Shown here: in pieces, positions 25,295 to 34,375 of the stretch | Numbering within the stretch: position 1 is the first letter of the stretch | Layout of the letters: each line of letters starts with the position of its first letter | NCBI RefSeq assembly: GCF_004028635.1 | Contig: NZ_ML138678.1 | Span: 682,001 to 746,000, forward strand | Origin: Streptomyces cyaneus | GTDB taxonomy: Bacteria > Actinomycetota > Actinomycetes > Streptomycetales > Streptomycetaceae | Reading direction: 5' to 3' | Length of the DNA stretch: 64,000 bases | Program-made: the position numbers and the translations under genes | The notes under the pieces: generated by a model | Databases searched by the model: none | What the model was told of the DNA's origin: nothing | Seen by the model: the letters and a program-made list of their open reading frames with translations, nothing else

Positions 25295-26539
25295 TCACCG
25301 CACCGCAGGCTCCGGCTTCGGCTTCAGCTCCTGACGCGGCTCCGGCACCGGCACCGGCTCCGCATAGAACTCCCGCGGTCGTCCCCTCTTGTCCCGCAAC
25401 GCCGCCAGCAAGCTCCCCGGATACTCCACCGCCCAGTAGCTCACCGTCGCGACCAGCACCCCCGCCGCGACCACGAACAGCACCGCCAGCGGAAAGCCCG
25501 CCTGGGAGCGGGGCAGGGCGCCGGCCTCGTACAGGGCCAGCATCAGCGGCTCGTGCCAGATGTACAGGCTGTAGCTGACCAGGCCCACGCCCGTCAGCCA
25601 TCGTGAGCGCAGCAGGGCGTGCCAGCCGGGGCGGGCCGGGGTGCGGATGTGGAGCGTGGCGTAGAGCAGGGCGAACCAGAGGAGCGCGGCGAGGGGGTGG
25701 TAGTAGGTGTGCCAGGTGTTCTCCGGGTCGGAGTAGTACGACAGGGCGTACAGGCCTGCTGCCGCGGTCACCGCCGACACAGTCGCCGGGCGTGCGCCGA
25801 TACGGCCCCGCTCGCCCAGCGCCACCAGCAGCACCGCCAGCAACATCCCCGCCGCGAAGCCGCCCAGGCGGGCCTGCGGGCCGAAGTACACGGGCCAGTT
25901 GGTGTGCGGGATGCCGAGGGCGTGGTGGGCGACGGCGATCCAGGCCACCGGTGCCAGGTAGAGCGCCGCGCAGCCCGACGCGCACAGCAGCACGCGGGCG
26001 CGGCGGGTGCGCAGGCGGCGGCAGGCGCGGATCGCCGGGGGACCGACGGCGACCAGGGTGAGGTAGAACGCGATCTCCAGGGAGAGCGACCAGGTCGGGC
26101 CCAGGGTGTAGAAGATGCGCTGCTGGTCGAAGACGTGCGTGAACGTGAGGTGTTCCAGCAGGTCGCGCCAGTCGCCGGGGAGGGACGGGTTGCGCAGGGA
26201 CCAGACGAGGAGCACCGCGAGGAAGTAGAGCGGGAGGATGCGCGTTGCCCGGCGGAAGAGGAAGTCCCTCGCCGGGCGGGTCCTGTCCTCGCCGTCGATC
26301 GCGGCACGGGCGTAGGAGAGCGTGAGCAGGTACGCCGACATGACGAAGAACAGGTCGATGACCTCCAGGGAGATCAGCGCCCCGAGGTAGGGGTTGTCGA
26401 CCGGCGGGTGGGCGCCCTGTGCGTCGTAGACGTAGTACTGCTGCCAGACGTGGAAGACGACCGTGCTGAGGGCGGCCAGGCCTCGGAAGCCCTGGAGTTC
26501 GGGGCTGCGTGTGGTGCTCATTTGGCGTGTGGTGCTCAC
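25295..26539 (-). CDS. Acyltransferase 3-family membrane protein
   Basis: 414 residues with about ten transmembrane helices. The acyltransferase-3 features are SPELQGFRGLAALSTVVFHVWQQ (catalytic His in VVFHVW), FFVMSAYLL, and RRATRILPLYFLAVLLV. A Pro/Lys-rich tail (PVPVPEPRQELKPKPEP) ends the protein. GTG 26539 overlaps the stop of the upstream GT2 gene (GTGA); ATG 26521, six codons later, is the alternative. These enzymes O-acylate extracytoplasmic glycans, so it probably modifies the product of the coupled glycosyltransferase. Confidence 0.85.
   Translation of the reverse strand: MSTTRQMSTTRSPELQGFRGLAALSTVVFHVWQQYYVYDAQGAHPPVDNPYLGALISLEVIDLFFVMSAYLLTLSYARAAIDGEDRTRPARDFLFRRATRILPLYFLAVLLVWSLRNPSLPGDWRDLLEHLTFTHVFDQQRIFYTLGPTWSLSLEIAFYLTLVAVGPPAIRACRRLRTRRARVLLCASGCAALYLAPVAWIAVAHHALGIPHTNWPVYFGPQARLGGFAAGMLLAVLLVALGERGRIGARPATVSAVTAAAGLYALSYYSDPENTWHTYYHPLAALLWFALLYATLHIRTPARPGWHALLRSRWLTGVGLVSYSLYIWHEPLMLALYEAGALPRSQAGFPLAVLFVVAAGVLVATVSYWAVEYPGSLLAALRDKRGRPREFYAEPVPVPEPRQELKPKPEPAVR
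26507..26539 (-). repeat. 18-base tandem duplication of a start-codon region
   Basis: On the minus strand GTGAGCACCACACGC and, 18 bases later, ATGAGCACCACACGC follow each other, encoding VSTTRQ then MSTTRS. The acyltransferase therefore has two nearly identical candidate start regions. Confidence 0.75.
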
Positions 26540-28938
26540 TCCTGCCCCACCGCCTTCGCCGCCGCGCGGGGTGTGACCCGCCAGCGGCGGTCCCCCAGTA
26601 GTTCCTTGAGGTGCGACTGCCGGGCGACGATGTTCTTGAAGTGGGTATAGAAGACCGTCGAGATCAGTGCGTGGCGCCAGAACCAGCCGCGCCTGCTGCG
26701 CAGTTCGGGCAGGGCGAGCCGGCCCGCGAACGCCGTCTGGACGAATCCGGCCGAGAGGGTGAAGGCGAAGGCGAGCAGGCATGCCGGGGTGGCCCAGTCG
26801 ATGCGGTCCGCGCCGCCCGCGCGGACCGCCGAGTGGAGCAGGATCGGCAGGATCTGCAGCGACAGCCACGGCTGCACCTCGCGCCAGCCCAACAGCACTA
26901 CCAGTCCCGTCTTCTGACGGCGTGTGAAGGACGGCGAACGCAGCGCCTGCCCCAGGTGCCGCATCGACACCTGCAGCCAGCCCTGTGCCCAGCGCGAGCG
27001 CTGGTTCCACAGGGGTTTGAGACGGGTGGGCGCCAACTCCCGCGAGATCAGCGTCCGGTCGCTGGCGATCCGCGCACCCTCGCTCAACGCGCGTAGCGTC
27101 GAGTCGATGTCCTCCGTCAGCATCGAGCCGTGCATCCGGATACGGGCCAGCAGGTCGGTGCGCCAGAAGCCGTTGGAGCCGCCGAAGATGCCGAAGCCGT
27201 ACAGGCGGGTCCGGCCGGGGTGGCTGACGGCGTAGATCGCCTCGAACTCGGCAGCCACCTGCCGGGCCACCCAGGAGCTGTCGCCGTTGCGGATCACGCA
27301 GTGGCCCTGGACGACGTCGTAGCCGTGGGACAGCCAGTCCCAGGCGTGGCGGAAGGCGTCCGGCGCGGGATGGTGGTCGGCGTCGAAGATGCCGACGAAC
27401 TCGCCGCGCACTCGGCTGACGGCAGCGTTGACGTTCTGCGCCTTGGAGGTGCTGCCGGCCACCGGAAGCAGCACCAACCGCCGGTCGCGGCGGGCGATCT
27501 CCCGCAGGGTGTCCTCGACCGGCAACGCGTGGGGCGTGTTGTACGCGAGGACGATCTCCAGGTCGTTCGGGTAGTCGAGGCGCAGGAAGGACTCCACGGT
27601 GTCGACGATCGTCGCGGCCTCGTTCGGCAGGTACGCGGCGATCACCGCGCTCGCGGGCGGGTACGGCTGCGCGGGCGCCGCGGGCCGGGTGGGCGCGTCG
27701 AGCGAGAAGAGGCATTCGAGGAGGATCAGCGCGGCGGAGAGGACGAGTCCGGCGACCACGACCCAGTAGACCGTCGAGGCCACGTCCCAGCCCAGCACCG
27801 TGTACGCCTGCTCGTACAGCGCGAACGGCACGCCCACGCCGACCAGGAGCGCGAGCAGCGGGGAGAGGGCGAGCAGCAGCGGTCGTACGACCTTCTTGGC
27901 GCGGCGGCGTGGGGCGGCGGCCCGCATCCACGGCTCGTAGCGGACGGGCCGCAGATCGCGGTGGCGCAGCGCCTCGGCGACGGCGTCGGCGGCCTGTTCG
28001 ACGGCCCGTTCGGCGATCCGTTCGGCGGGCCGGCCGTCGGCGTCCGCGAGGGGCAGCCAGCCGACGGCAGGGGTCAGCCGTACGTTCTCGTCGGCGACCA
28101 CGAAGCGGGTGCCGGCCACGGCGGAGGCGAACTCCGTCAGTGCGCGCCGGGCCGTCTCCTCGTCCACGCCGGGCATGAGGACGAGCAGCCGCCCCTCCTC
28201 GTCCCAGCCGAGCCGGTCGCTACCGTTGCCGAGGCGCTCGGCGACCCCGGCGAGGCGTTCGGCGACCTCGCGGCGCACCCGTGCTCCGAACCGTTCCTCC
28301 AGCGCGTCCGCCTCGGCCACGCCGACCACCGCGAGGACGCCGTCGCGACGTCCGGGACGGCTTTGGGGGCGGCGCAGTTCGCGGTCGAGTTCGGCGTGGA
28401 AGTGGGGTGCGGAGTGCAGGCCGGTGCGCGGGTCGAGGGCCAGCCGGTCGACGGGGACCGGGACGCGGTGCAGCTTGGCCGCGATCCGGGCCGACAGCTC
28501 GACGGGGTCGGCGGCCTCCGGCAGGCAGTCGTCGGCGCCGCTGCGCAACAGCCGTGCCACACCGGCGGGTTCACGGTCGTTGGTGACCATGACGAGGGGC
28601 AGGACCTGGCCTTGGGGTGCGGTGCGTATCTCCCGTACGACGGCCACCGCCTGTTCGACGCCGCCATGACCCTCGAGGGCGACGATCGCGTCGGGCGGGG
28701 CCTGCTGGACGCTGCGGCCGACGTCTCCGGGGACGGCGTGGGTGACCGCGTAGCCGGTGGATTCGAGGGTGCGGGTGAGCCTTTCGCGCCGGGGGCCGGG
28801 GGTACCGACCGCGAGGACGTGGCTGTGCTGGGGTGTTTCGAACTCGTCCGGTTTGTCGTCCGGTTCGTCGAACTCCTCGGTCGGAGGGCAGGCGAGAGTG
28901 TTCCGGGGCGCGGGTGAGCGCCTCAGTTCGGTGTGCAT
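26536..28938 (-). CDS. Degenerate REC/GGDEF-like sensor fused to a membrane GT2 glycosyltransferase
   Basis: 800 residues. Residues ~38-155 resemble a response-regulator receiver but lack the phosphoacceptor Asp (PDAIVALE) and the Lys. Residues ~165-335 resemble GGDEF with GWDEE (244-248) in place of the signature. Two helices (352-375, 385-410) precede a processive GT2 domain with D519-A-D521, TED608-610 and QRSRW646-650, then more helices (LLGWREVQPWLSLQILPILL and others). This is like cellulose/hyaluronan synthases. The N-terminal modules probably act as regulatory domains, perhaps ligand or c-di-GMP-linked, but with lost catalysis. It is coupled to the acyltransferase gene. Confidence 0.83.
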   Translation of the reverse strand: MHTELRRSPAPRNTLACPPTEEFDEPDDKPDEFETPQHSHVLAVGTPGPRRERLTRTLESTGYAVTHAVPGDVGRSVQQAPPDAIVALEGHGGVEQAVAVVREIRTAPQGQVLPLVMVTNDREPAGVARLLRSGADDCLPEAADPVELSARIAAKLHRVPVPVDRLALDPRTGLHSAPHFHAELDRELRRPQSRPGRRDGVLAVVGVAEADALEERFGARVRREVAERLAGVAERLGNGSDRLGWDEEGRLLVLMPGVDEETARRALTEFASAVAGTRFVVADENVRLTPAVGWLPLADADGRPAERIAERAVEQAADAVAEALRHRDLRPVRYEPWMRAAAPRRRAKKVVRPLLLALSPLLALLVGVGVPFALYEQAYTVLGWDVASTVYWVVVAGLVLSAALILLECLFSLDAPTRPAAPAQPYPPASAVIAAYLPNEAATIVDTVESFLRLDYPNDLEIVLAYNTPHALPVEDTLREIARRDRRLVLLPVAGSTSKAQNVNAAVSRVRGEFVGIFDADHHPAPDAFRHAWDWLSHGYDVVQGHCVIRNGDSSWVARQVAAEFEAIYAVSHPGRTRLYGFGIFGGSNGFWRTDLLARIRMHGSMLTEDIDSTLRALSEGARIASDRTLISRELAPTRLKPLWNQRSRWAQGWLQVSMRHLGQALRSPSFTRRQKTGLVVLLGWREVQPWLSLQILPILLHSAVRAGGADRIDWATPACLLAFAFTLSAGFVQTAFAGRLALPELRSRRGWFWRHALISTVFYTHFKNIVARQSHLKELLGDRRWRVTPRAAAKAVGQE

Positions 28939-29127
28939 GTATGTGGGTCCAATCCTGTTCGGATGTGGGGGGAGGACCTTTTGTCGGTGCGTACGTGTTG
29001 TCGGTACGTGCCAGTAGCCTCACCGAGCGCTGTGACACCACACCTGCGCCGGCGTAAAACGTTGATTGCCTTTACGTGCCCACGCCAAGGAGATGTGTGA
29101 GGACATCTCGCAGCGTGGAACCGGCGG

Positions 29128-29838
29128 CTAGTTTTCCCCGTCCGGCTCCCAGTCCAGCAACCGCACCTTCGCGACCGTACGGACGTGGCGGCGCATGGCG
29201 GCGGCGGCCTGTGCGGGGCGGCCTTCCGCGATCGCGTCGAGGATCGCCTGGTGCTGGGCGAGGGAGCGGGCGGGGCGGTGGGGCTGGCGGAGGGACTCGG
29301 TGCGGCTCTCGGCGATCTGGTCGGCGATGGAGCGCATGAACTCGGCGAGGATGCTGCTGTGCGCGGCGGCGGTGACCGCGGCGTGGAAGAGGCGGTCGCC
29401 CTCCACTCCGTGGCCGTGGCCCTCGATCTCCTCGGCCATGTGCGCGAGGGCCGCCCGCATCGCCGCGAGGTCCTCCTCCGTGCGGCGCTCGGCGGCCAGT
29501 TCGGCGAGTTTCGTCTCCAGCGCCTCGCGGGCCTCCAGGACGTCCGGGAGGCGCCGGCGGCGCTCGACCATCCGCTCCACCGGCTCCACGTCGAGGCTGT
29601 CCCGCACGAGGTAGGTGCCGCCCCCGTGCCGCACCTCCACCAGGCCCTGGACCTCCAGGACCACGATCGCCTGCTTCACGGAGGCCCGGCTGACCCCCAG
29701 CCGCTGGGCCAGGTCGCGCTCGGTCGGCAGCCGGTCCCCGGCACCGAGGCCGCCCTCGGCGACGTAGGCGCGCAGCCGGTCGAGCACCTGCTCGTAGAGG
29801 CGCTGCTTGGTCATGGGGCGCAGGGCGTCGTCGGTCAC
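29128..29838 (-). CDS. GntR/FadR-type regulator of the malonate locus
   Basis: 236 residues. The N-terminal wHTH (LYEQVLDRLRAYVAEGGLGAGDRLPTERDLAQRLGVSRASVKQAIVVLEVQGLVEVRHGGGTYL) and FCD-type C-terminal domain (LPDVLEAREALETKLAELAAERR, FHAAVTAAAHSSILAEFMRSI) define the FadR subgroup. GTG 29838 has AGGGGG just upstream. It is divergent from the transporter-matB operon, with matching half-palindromes in the spacer, and so probably senses malonate or malonyl-CoA, by analogy with MatR. Confidence 0.88.
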   Translation of the reverse strand: MTDDALRPMTKQRLYEQVLDRLRAYVAEGGLGAGDRLPTERDLAQRLGVSRASVKQAIVVLEVQGLVEVRHGGGTYLVRDSLDVEPVERMVERRRRLPDVLEAREALETKLAELAAERRTEEDLAAMRAALAHMAEEIEGHGHGVEGDRLFHAAVTAAAHSSILAEFMRSIADQIAESRTESLRQPHRPARSLAQHQAILDAIAEGRPAQAAAAMRRHVRTVAKVRLLDWEPDGEN

Positions 29839-29903
29839 GGGGTCCCCCTCTCGCCGGGAGCGTAGCACCGGGGCGGATGAGTGGCCGGGCGACCGAGTGG
29901 TCG

Positions 29904-29993
29904 AGTGGCTGAGCCAATTCTGCGCTACCTCTTGACGTCCCGTCGCCGCGCGCCCACGCTATCCAGCCATCACCCCGAATTGGCTCAGCCACT
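29904..29993. promoter_or_regulatory. Paired FadR-type operators flanking the divergent promoter region
   Basis: AGTGGCTGAGCCAATTC (29904-29920) and its exact reverse complement (29977-29993) form a 17-base inverted repeat. Each arm itself contains a palindrome, TGGCTGAGCCA or TGGCTCAGCCA, like the TGGN5CCA-type sites of FadR regulators. Centres are 74 bases apart, about seven helical turns. TTGACG (29932-29937) lies between them. Distance and symmetry suggest looping or cooperative repression. Confidence 0.65.
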
Positions 29994-30057
29994 TGGCCAC
30001 TGCCACTACGCGGTGTGGAACCCGCAACCGCTCCGGGACCCAACGACGGGAGCCCGT

Positions 30058-31428
30058 ATGTCCCCCGAACTCATCTCGATCCTCGTCCTCGCCGTGGTGT
30101 TCGTCATCGCCACGACCCGCTCGATCAACATGGGCGCGCTCGCCTTCGCCGCCGCCTTCGCAGTCGGCACCCTCGTCGCCGACCTCGACGCGGACGGCAT
30201 CTTCGCCGGCTTCCCCGGCGACCTGTTCGTCGTCCTCGTCGGTGTCACGTACCTCTTCGCCATCGCCCGCTCCAACGGCACCACCGACTGGCTGGTGCAC
30301 GCCTCCGTCCGGCTCGTACGGGGCCGGGTGGCGCTCATCCCGTGGGTGATGTTCGCCCTCACCGGCGCACTCACCGCGATCGGAGCGGTGAGTCCGGCCG
30401 CCGTCGCGATCGTCGCGCCCATCGCGCTGAGCTTCGCCGCCCGCTACGGGATCAGTCCGCTGCTGATGGGCGCGATGGTCGTGCACGGCGCGCAGGGCGG
30501 CGGCTTCTCGCCGATCAGCATCTACGGCTCGATCGTCAACGGCATCGTCGAGCGGGAGAAGCTACCCGGTAACGAGGTCACGCTGTTCCTGGCCTCCCTG
30601 ATCGTCAACATCGTCATCGCAGGTGTGGTGTTCGTCGTATGCGGGGGTCTGCGGCTATGGCGGCAGGACTCACTAACCAAGGGCGCGGGAGACGCCCCTC
30701 AGGGGCGCGGGGAACTGCGCGACCAGCCACAACGGAGCGGCACAGGGACGACGACAGATCCCGGCACCCGCCCCTCCCCCACAACCACCACGACCGCCAC
30801 CCCCGAAACGGCCCCCGCCCCCACCCTCTCGCTCACACCCCCTCGCACCGCCACCCTCCTCTCCCTGGTCGCCCTCGTCGTCGCCGTCCTCGCCTTCGAT
30901 CTGGACGCCGGTCTGACCGCGATCACGCTCGCCGTCCTCCTGAGCACCGCCTGGCCGGAGGACAGCCGTAAGGCGGTCGGCGAGATCGCGTGGCCGACGG
31001 TGCTGCTGATCTGCGGTGTGCTGACGTACGTCGGTGTACTGGACGAGATGGGCACGATCACCTGGGCCGGTGAGGGCGTCAGCGGCATCGGCGTACCGCT
31101 GCTGGCCGCCGTACTGCTCTGCTACATCGGCGCGATCGTGTCGGCGTTCGCCTCGTCCGTCGGCATCATGGGCGCGCTGATCCCGCTGGCCGTGCCGTTC
31201 CTGGCGCAGGGCGAGATCGGGGCGGTCGGGATGGTGGCGGCGCTCGCGGTGTCGGCGACGGTCGTGGACGTGAGCCCCTTCTCGACGAACGGCGCGCTCG
31301 TGCTGGCCGCGGCACCGGATGTCGACCGTGAGCGTTTCTTCCGGCAGCTGATGGTGTACGGAGGGATCGTGGTGGCGGTGGTGCCCGCGGTGGTGTGGCT
31401 GGTGATGGTCGTGCCGGGTTTCGGGTAG
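30058..31428 (+). CDS. MatC-like dicarboxylate/malonate transporter
   Basis: 456 residues with about eleven transmembrane helices of the SLC13/dicarboxylate-carrier type (N-terminal MatC_N-like LISILVLAVVFVIATTRSINMGALAFAAAF; paired GSPSA-like loops ITAIGAVSPAAVAIVAPI and VSAFASSVGIMGALIPLAVPFL). ATG 30058 follows a CGGGAG-type site. A polar linker (about 200-255) encoded partly by an interspersed repeat separates the two halves. It precedes matB by 68 bases, so malonate import is likely. Confidence 0.8.
   Translation: MSPELISILVLAVVFVIATTRSINMGALAFAAAFAVGTLVADLDADGIFAGFPGDLFVVLVGVTYLFAIARSNGTTDWLVHASVRLVRGRVALIPWVMFALTGALTAIGAVSPAAVAIVAPIALSFAARYGISPLLMGAMVVHGAQGGGFSPISIYGSIVNGIVEREKLPGNEVTLFLASLIVNIVIAGVVFVVCGGLRLWRQDSLTKGAGDAPQGRGELRDQPQRSGTGTTTDPGTRPSPTTTTTATPETAPAPTLSLTPPRTATLLSLVALVVAVLAFDLDAGLTAITLAVLLSTAWPEDSRKAVGEIAWPTVLLICGVLTYVGVLDEMGTITWAGEGVSGIGVPLLAAVLLCYIGAIVSAFASSVGIMGALIPLAVPFLAQGEIGAVGMVAALAVSATVVDVSPFSTNGALVLAAAPDVDRERFFRQLMVYGGIVVAVVPAVVWLVMVVPGFG
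30702..30730. repeat. Copy 2 of the 29-base interspersed repeat, in frame inside the transporter gene
   Basis: Exact reverse complement of 11228-11256. Here it is translated as part of GRGELRDQP within the cytoplasmic linker of the transporter, without breaking the frame. Confidence 0.8.
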
Positions 31429-31496
31429 GCGCGTGCCCCCGCGCACGTCGGCAGCGACAGACAACGGCAGACAGCGACAGCTAAGGAGTACGACGC

Positions 31497-32942
31497 GTGT
31501 CCTCTCTCTTCCCGGCACTCACGTCCGGTCCGGCGGGGCGAGCAGCCCTGAGGTTCGGTGACCGGGCCCTGACGTACCCGGAGCTCGCCGCCGCGACCGG
31601 TGCCCTCGCGGACCGGATCGCGGGCAAGGGCCGGGTCGCCGTCTGGGCGACGCCGACGCTGGAGACCGCCGTCGCCGTGGTGGCGGCACTGGAGGCCGGG
31701 ATCGCCGCCGTACCGCTCAACCCGAAGTCGGGCGAGAAGGAGCTGGGGCACATCCTGTCCGACAGCGCGCCGAGCCTCGTACTCGCCGCACCGGGCGAGG
31801 AACTCCCCTCCCCCCTGCGCGACTTGGAGCGCGTCGACGTCGACGTGCGGGCCGTCGGCTCCTGCCCGGACGAGCAGGCCACCGAGGCCGACCCCGCCCT
31901 GATCGTCTACACCTCCGGCACCACCGGCCCGCCCAAGGGTGCCGTGATCCCGCGCCGCGCCGTCGCGCACACCCTGGACGCGCTCGCCGACGCCTGGCAG
32001 TGGACCGGCGACGACGTACTCGTCCACGGCCTGCCCCTGTTCCACGTCCACGGCCTCGTCCTCGGCATCCTCGGCCCCCTGCGCCGCGGCGGCTGTGTAC
32101 GGCACCTCGGCAGGTTCAGCACGGAAGGAGTCGCGCGCGAGCTGAACGACGGCGCGACCATGGTGTTCGGCGTGCCGACGATGTACCACCGCATCGCCCA
32201 GGCGCTCCCCGAGGACCCTGGCCTGGCGCAGGCGCTGGGCAAGGCCCGCCTTCTCGTCTCGGGCTCGGCCGCGCTGCCCGTGCACGACCACGAGCGGATC
32301 ACGGCCGCGACCGGGCAGCGCGTGATCGAGCGCTACGGCATGACGGAGACGCTGATGAACACCAGCGTCCGCGCGGACGGCGAGCCGCGGGCCGGGACGG
32401 TCGGCGTGCCGCTGCCCGGCGTGGAGCTGCGGCTCGTGGAGGAGGACGGGACGCCGATCACGTCGTACGACGGCGAGACCGTGGGTGAGATCCAGGTGCG
32501 CGGCCCGAACCTGTTCACCGAGTACCTGAACCGCCCCGACGCGACGACCGCAGCCTTCACCGAGGACGGCTGGTTCCGTACCGGCGACATGGCGGTACGC
32601 GACGCCGACGGATACGTCCGTATCGTCGGCCGTAAGGCCACCGACCTGATCAAGAGCGGGGGTTACAAGATCGGCGCGGGTGAGATCGAGAACGCGCTCC
32701 TCGAACACGCGGGTGTGCGGGAGGCCGCGGTCACCGGCGAACCGGACGCCGATCTGGGCGAGCGGATCGTGGCGTGGATCGTCCCGGCGGATCCCGACTC
32801 GCCACCTCCCGCGGAGGAGTTGGCGGACCACGTCGCCGCCCGACTGGCCCCGCACAAGCGTCCCCGCAAGGTCCACTACCTCGACGCCCTCCCCCGCAAC
32901 GACATGGGGAAGATCATGAAGCGGGCCCTGACCCATGACTGA
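31497..32942 (+). CDS. matB: Malonyl-CoA synthetase (MatB)
   Basis: 481-residue ANL-family acyl-CoA synthetase, ATP + malonate + CoA to malonyl-CoA. Motifs: P-loop VYTSGTTGPPKGAVIPRRAV, LPLFHVHGL, RYGMTET, GDMAVRDADGYVRIVGRKATDLIKSGGYKIGAGEIENAL and catalytic Lys region RNDMGKIMKR. GTG 31497 has AAGGAG eight bases upstream. Length, the MatC-like permease before it and the GntR regulator all fit MatB; it closely resembles the Streptomyces coelicolor malonyl-CoA synthetase as I recall it. It overlaps the carboxyltransferase gene by eight bases. Confidence 0.87.
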   Translation: MSSLFPALTSGPAGRAALRFGDRALTYPELAAATGALADRIAGKGRVAVWATPTLETAVAVVAALEAGIAAVPLNPKSGEKELGHILSDSAPSLVLAAPGEELPSPLRDLERVDVDVRAVGSCPDEQATEADPALIVYTSGTTGPPKGAVIPRRAVAHTLDALADAWQWTGDDVLVHGLPLFHVHGLVLGILGPLRRGGCVRHLGRFSTEGVARELNDGATMVFGVPTMYHRIAQALPEDPGLAQALGKARLLVSGSAALPVHDHERITAATGQRVIERYGMTETLMNTSVRADGEPRAGTVGVPLPGVELRLVEEDGTPITSYDGETVGEIQVRGPNLFTEYLNRPDATTAAFTEDGWFRTGDMAVRDADGYVRIVGRKATDLIKSGGYKIGAGEIENALLEHAGVREAAVTGEPDADLGERIVAWIVPADPDSPPPAEELADHVAARLAPHKRPRKVHYLDALPRNDMGKIMKRALTHD

Positions 32943-34272
32943 GCGGCGCCTGTCGGCACGCGAGGTCGTCGCGCGACTCGCCGACGACTCCACGTTCACC
33001 GAACTCCCCCACCCGCAACGGCAGTCCGGCCCGGACGGCCCGCTCTCCTGGCAGGGCTACGGCGCCTCACGCGCGCGTGCCGCCGAGCGCACCGGCGAGG
33101 AGGAGTCGGTCGTCTGCGGCACCGCGAGCGTGGCGGGCACCCGGGCCGTGCTGTTGGCGTTCGAGTTCGGCTTCCTGGGCGGCTCGCTCGGCGAACGCAC
33201 CGGGGACCGGCTGGAGGCGGCGTACGCCTACGCCCGCGCCCACCGCCTCCCGGTCGTCCCGCTGGTCGCCACGGGCGGCAGCCGCATGCAGGAGGGCATG
33301 GTGGCGCTGACCCAACTCCAGCGTGTGGCCCGCCAGTCGGCGCTCACGCGGGAGGCAGGCCTGCCTCAGATCGCGGTCCTGCGCGACCCCACGACGGGCG
33401 GCGGCTGGGCCACGCTCGGCGCGGGGGCCGACGTCGTCCTCGCCCTGCCCGGCGCCCAGGTCGGCTTCGCGGGCTCCCGGGTCCGCCCACCCGACGCGGA
33501 TCCGGCGGCGTACACGGCTCAGGCGCAGGTGGCGGCGGGGGCGGCGGACGCCGTCGTACAGCCGGCGGAACTGCGGGAGGTGCTGGGGCGCTGGCTGCGG
33601 TTGCTGGCGGGACCGCCCGCGCCGGAGGCCCCGGTGCCCCGCGCCCTGGGCGCGCACGACCTGCCCGCCACGGGCTGGGACGCGGTCCGAAGGGCCCGGG
33701 CACGGCAACGCCCCCGCGCCGAGGCCTACTTGGACGCCTTCACCCACCGCGCCCCGATCAGCGGCGACCGCTGCGGCGGCGTCGACACCGAAGGCATGCT
33801 GTGCGGCTTCGGCGCGCACGAGGGCCGTACGGTCGCCTACGCCGCCCAGACGGGGAAGGCCACCCGACCCGCCGGTTACCGCACCGCCGCCCGCCTGATC
33901 CGCTTCGCGGACCGACTCGGCGTCCCCGTTCTGACGCTGGTGGACACACCGGGCGCCGCCAATGACGCGGCGGCGGAACGGCAGGGGGTGGGCGCCGCGA
34001 TCGCCGACCTGTTCGGCGCGGTGGCCGCGGCCCGCGTCCCGATCACGACGCTGGTCATCGGCGAGGGCGGCTCGGGCGGGGCGCTGGCGTTGGCGGCGCC
34101 GGGCAACACCTGGGCCACGCCGGACAGTTACTTCTCGGTCATCGCGCCCGAGTTGGCGGCGGCGATCCTGAAGCGGGGGCCGGGGGAGGTGGAGGCGACG
34201 GCGGATCAGCTGCGGATCCGGCCGCAGGACCTGGTGGAGTTGGGCGTGATCCGGGGGGTCGTCGAGGGGTAG
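32935..34272 (+). CDS. Single-chain acetyl/acyl-CoA carboxyltransferase-like protein
   Basis: 445 residues with fused beta-like (GTRAVLLAFEFGFLGGSLGERTGDRLEAAYAYARAHRLPVVPLVATGGSRMQEGMVALTQL) and alpha-like (RFADRLGVPVLTLVDTPGAANDAAAERQGVGAAIADLFGAVAAARVPITTLVIGEGGSGGALALA) crotonase-fold halves of AccA/AccD-type carboxyltransferases. Oxyanion-hole glycines are visible (GEGGSGGALAL). No biotin domain is encoded nearby. In a malonate operon it could decarboxylate or transcarboxylate malonyl-CoA or related thioesters; exact role unknown. Confidence 0.8.
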   Translation: MTERRLSAREVVARLADDSTFTELPHPQRQSGPDGPLSWQGYGASRARAAERTGEEESVVCGTASVAGTRAVLLAFEFGFLGGSLGERTGDRLEAAYAYARAHRLPVVPLVATGGSRMQEGMVALTQLQRVARQSALTREAGLPQIAVLRDPTTGGGWATLGAGADVVLALPGAQVGFAGSRVRPPDADPAAYTAQAQVAAGAADAVVQPAELREVLGRWLRLLAGPPAPEAPVPRALGAHDLPATGWDAVRRARARQRPRAEAYLDAFTHRAPISGDRCGGVDTEGMLCGFGAHEGRTVAYAAQTGKATRPAGYRTAARLIRFADRLGVPVLTLVDTPGAANDAAAERQGVGAAIADLFGAVAAARVPITTLVIGEGGSGGALALAAPGNTWATPDSYFSVIAPELAAAILKRGPGEVEATADQLRIRPQDLVELGVIRGVVEG

Positions 34273-34375
34273 GGCGGGGGCGGGAACCGGGTCGGAAACC
34301 GGGACAACCTCAACGCCCGTCCGGAACAATGGTCCTGCTCGACGGACGACGGGGCGACAGGGTGACGGGGGCGTC

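Noticed and set aside
29053..29076. CGTAAA-N12-TTTACG inverted repeat
   Set aside because: Short arms, no G-C-rich stem, and no clear placement as terminator or operator for either neighbour.
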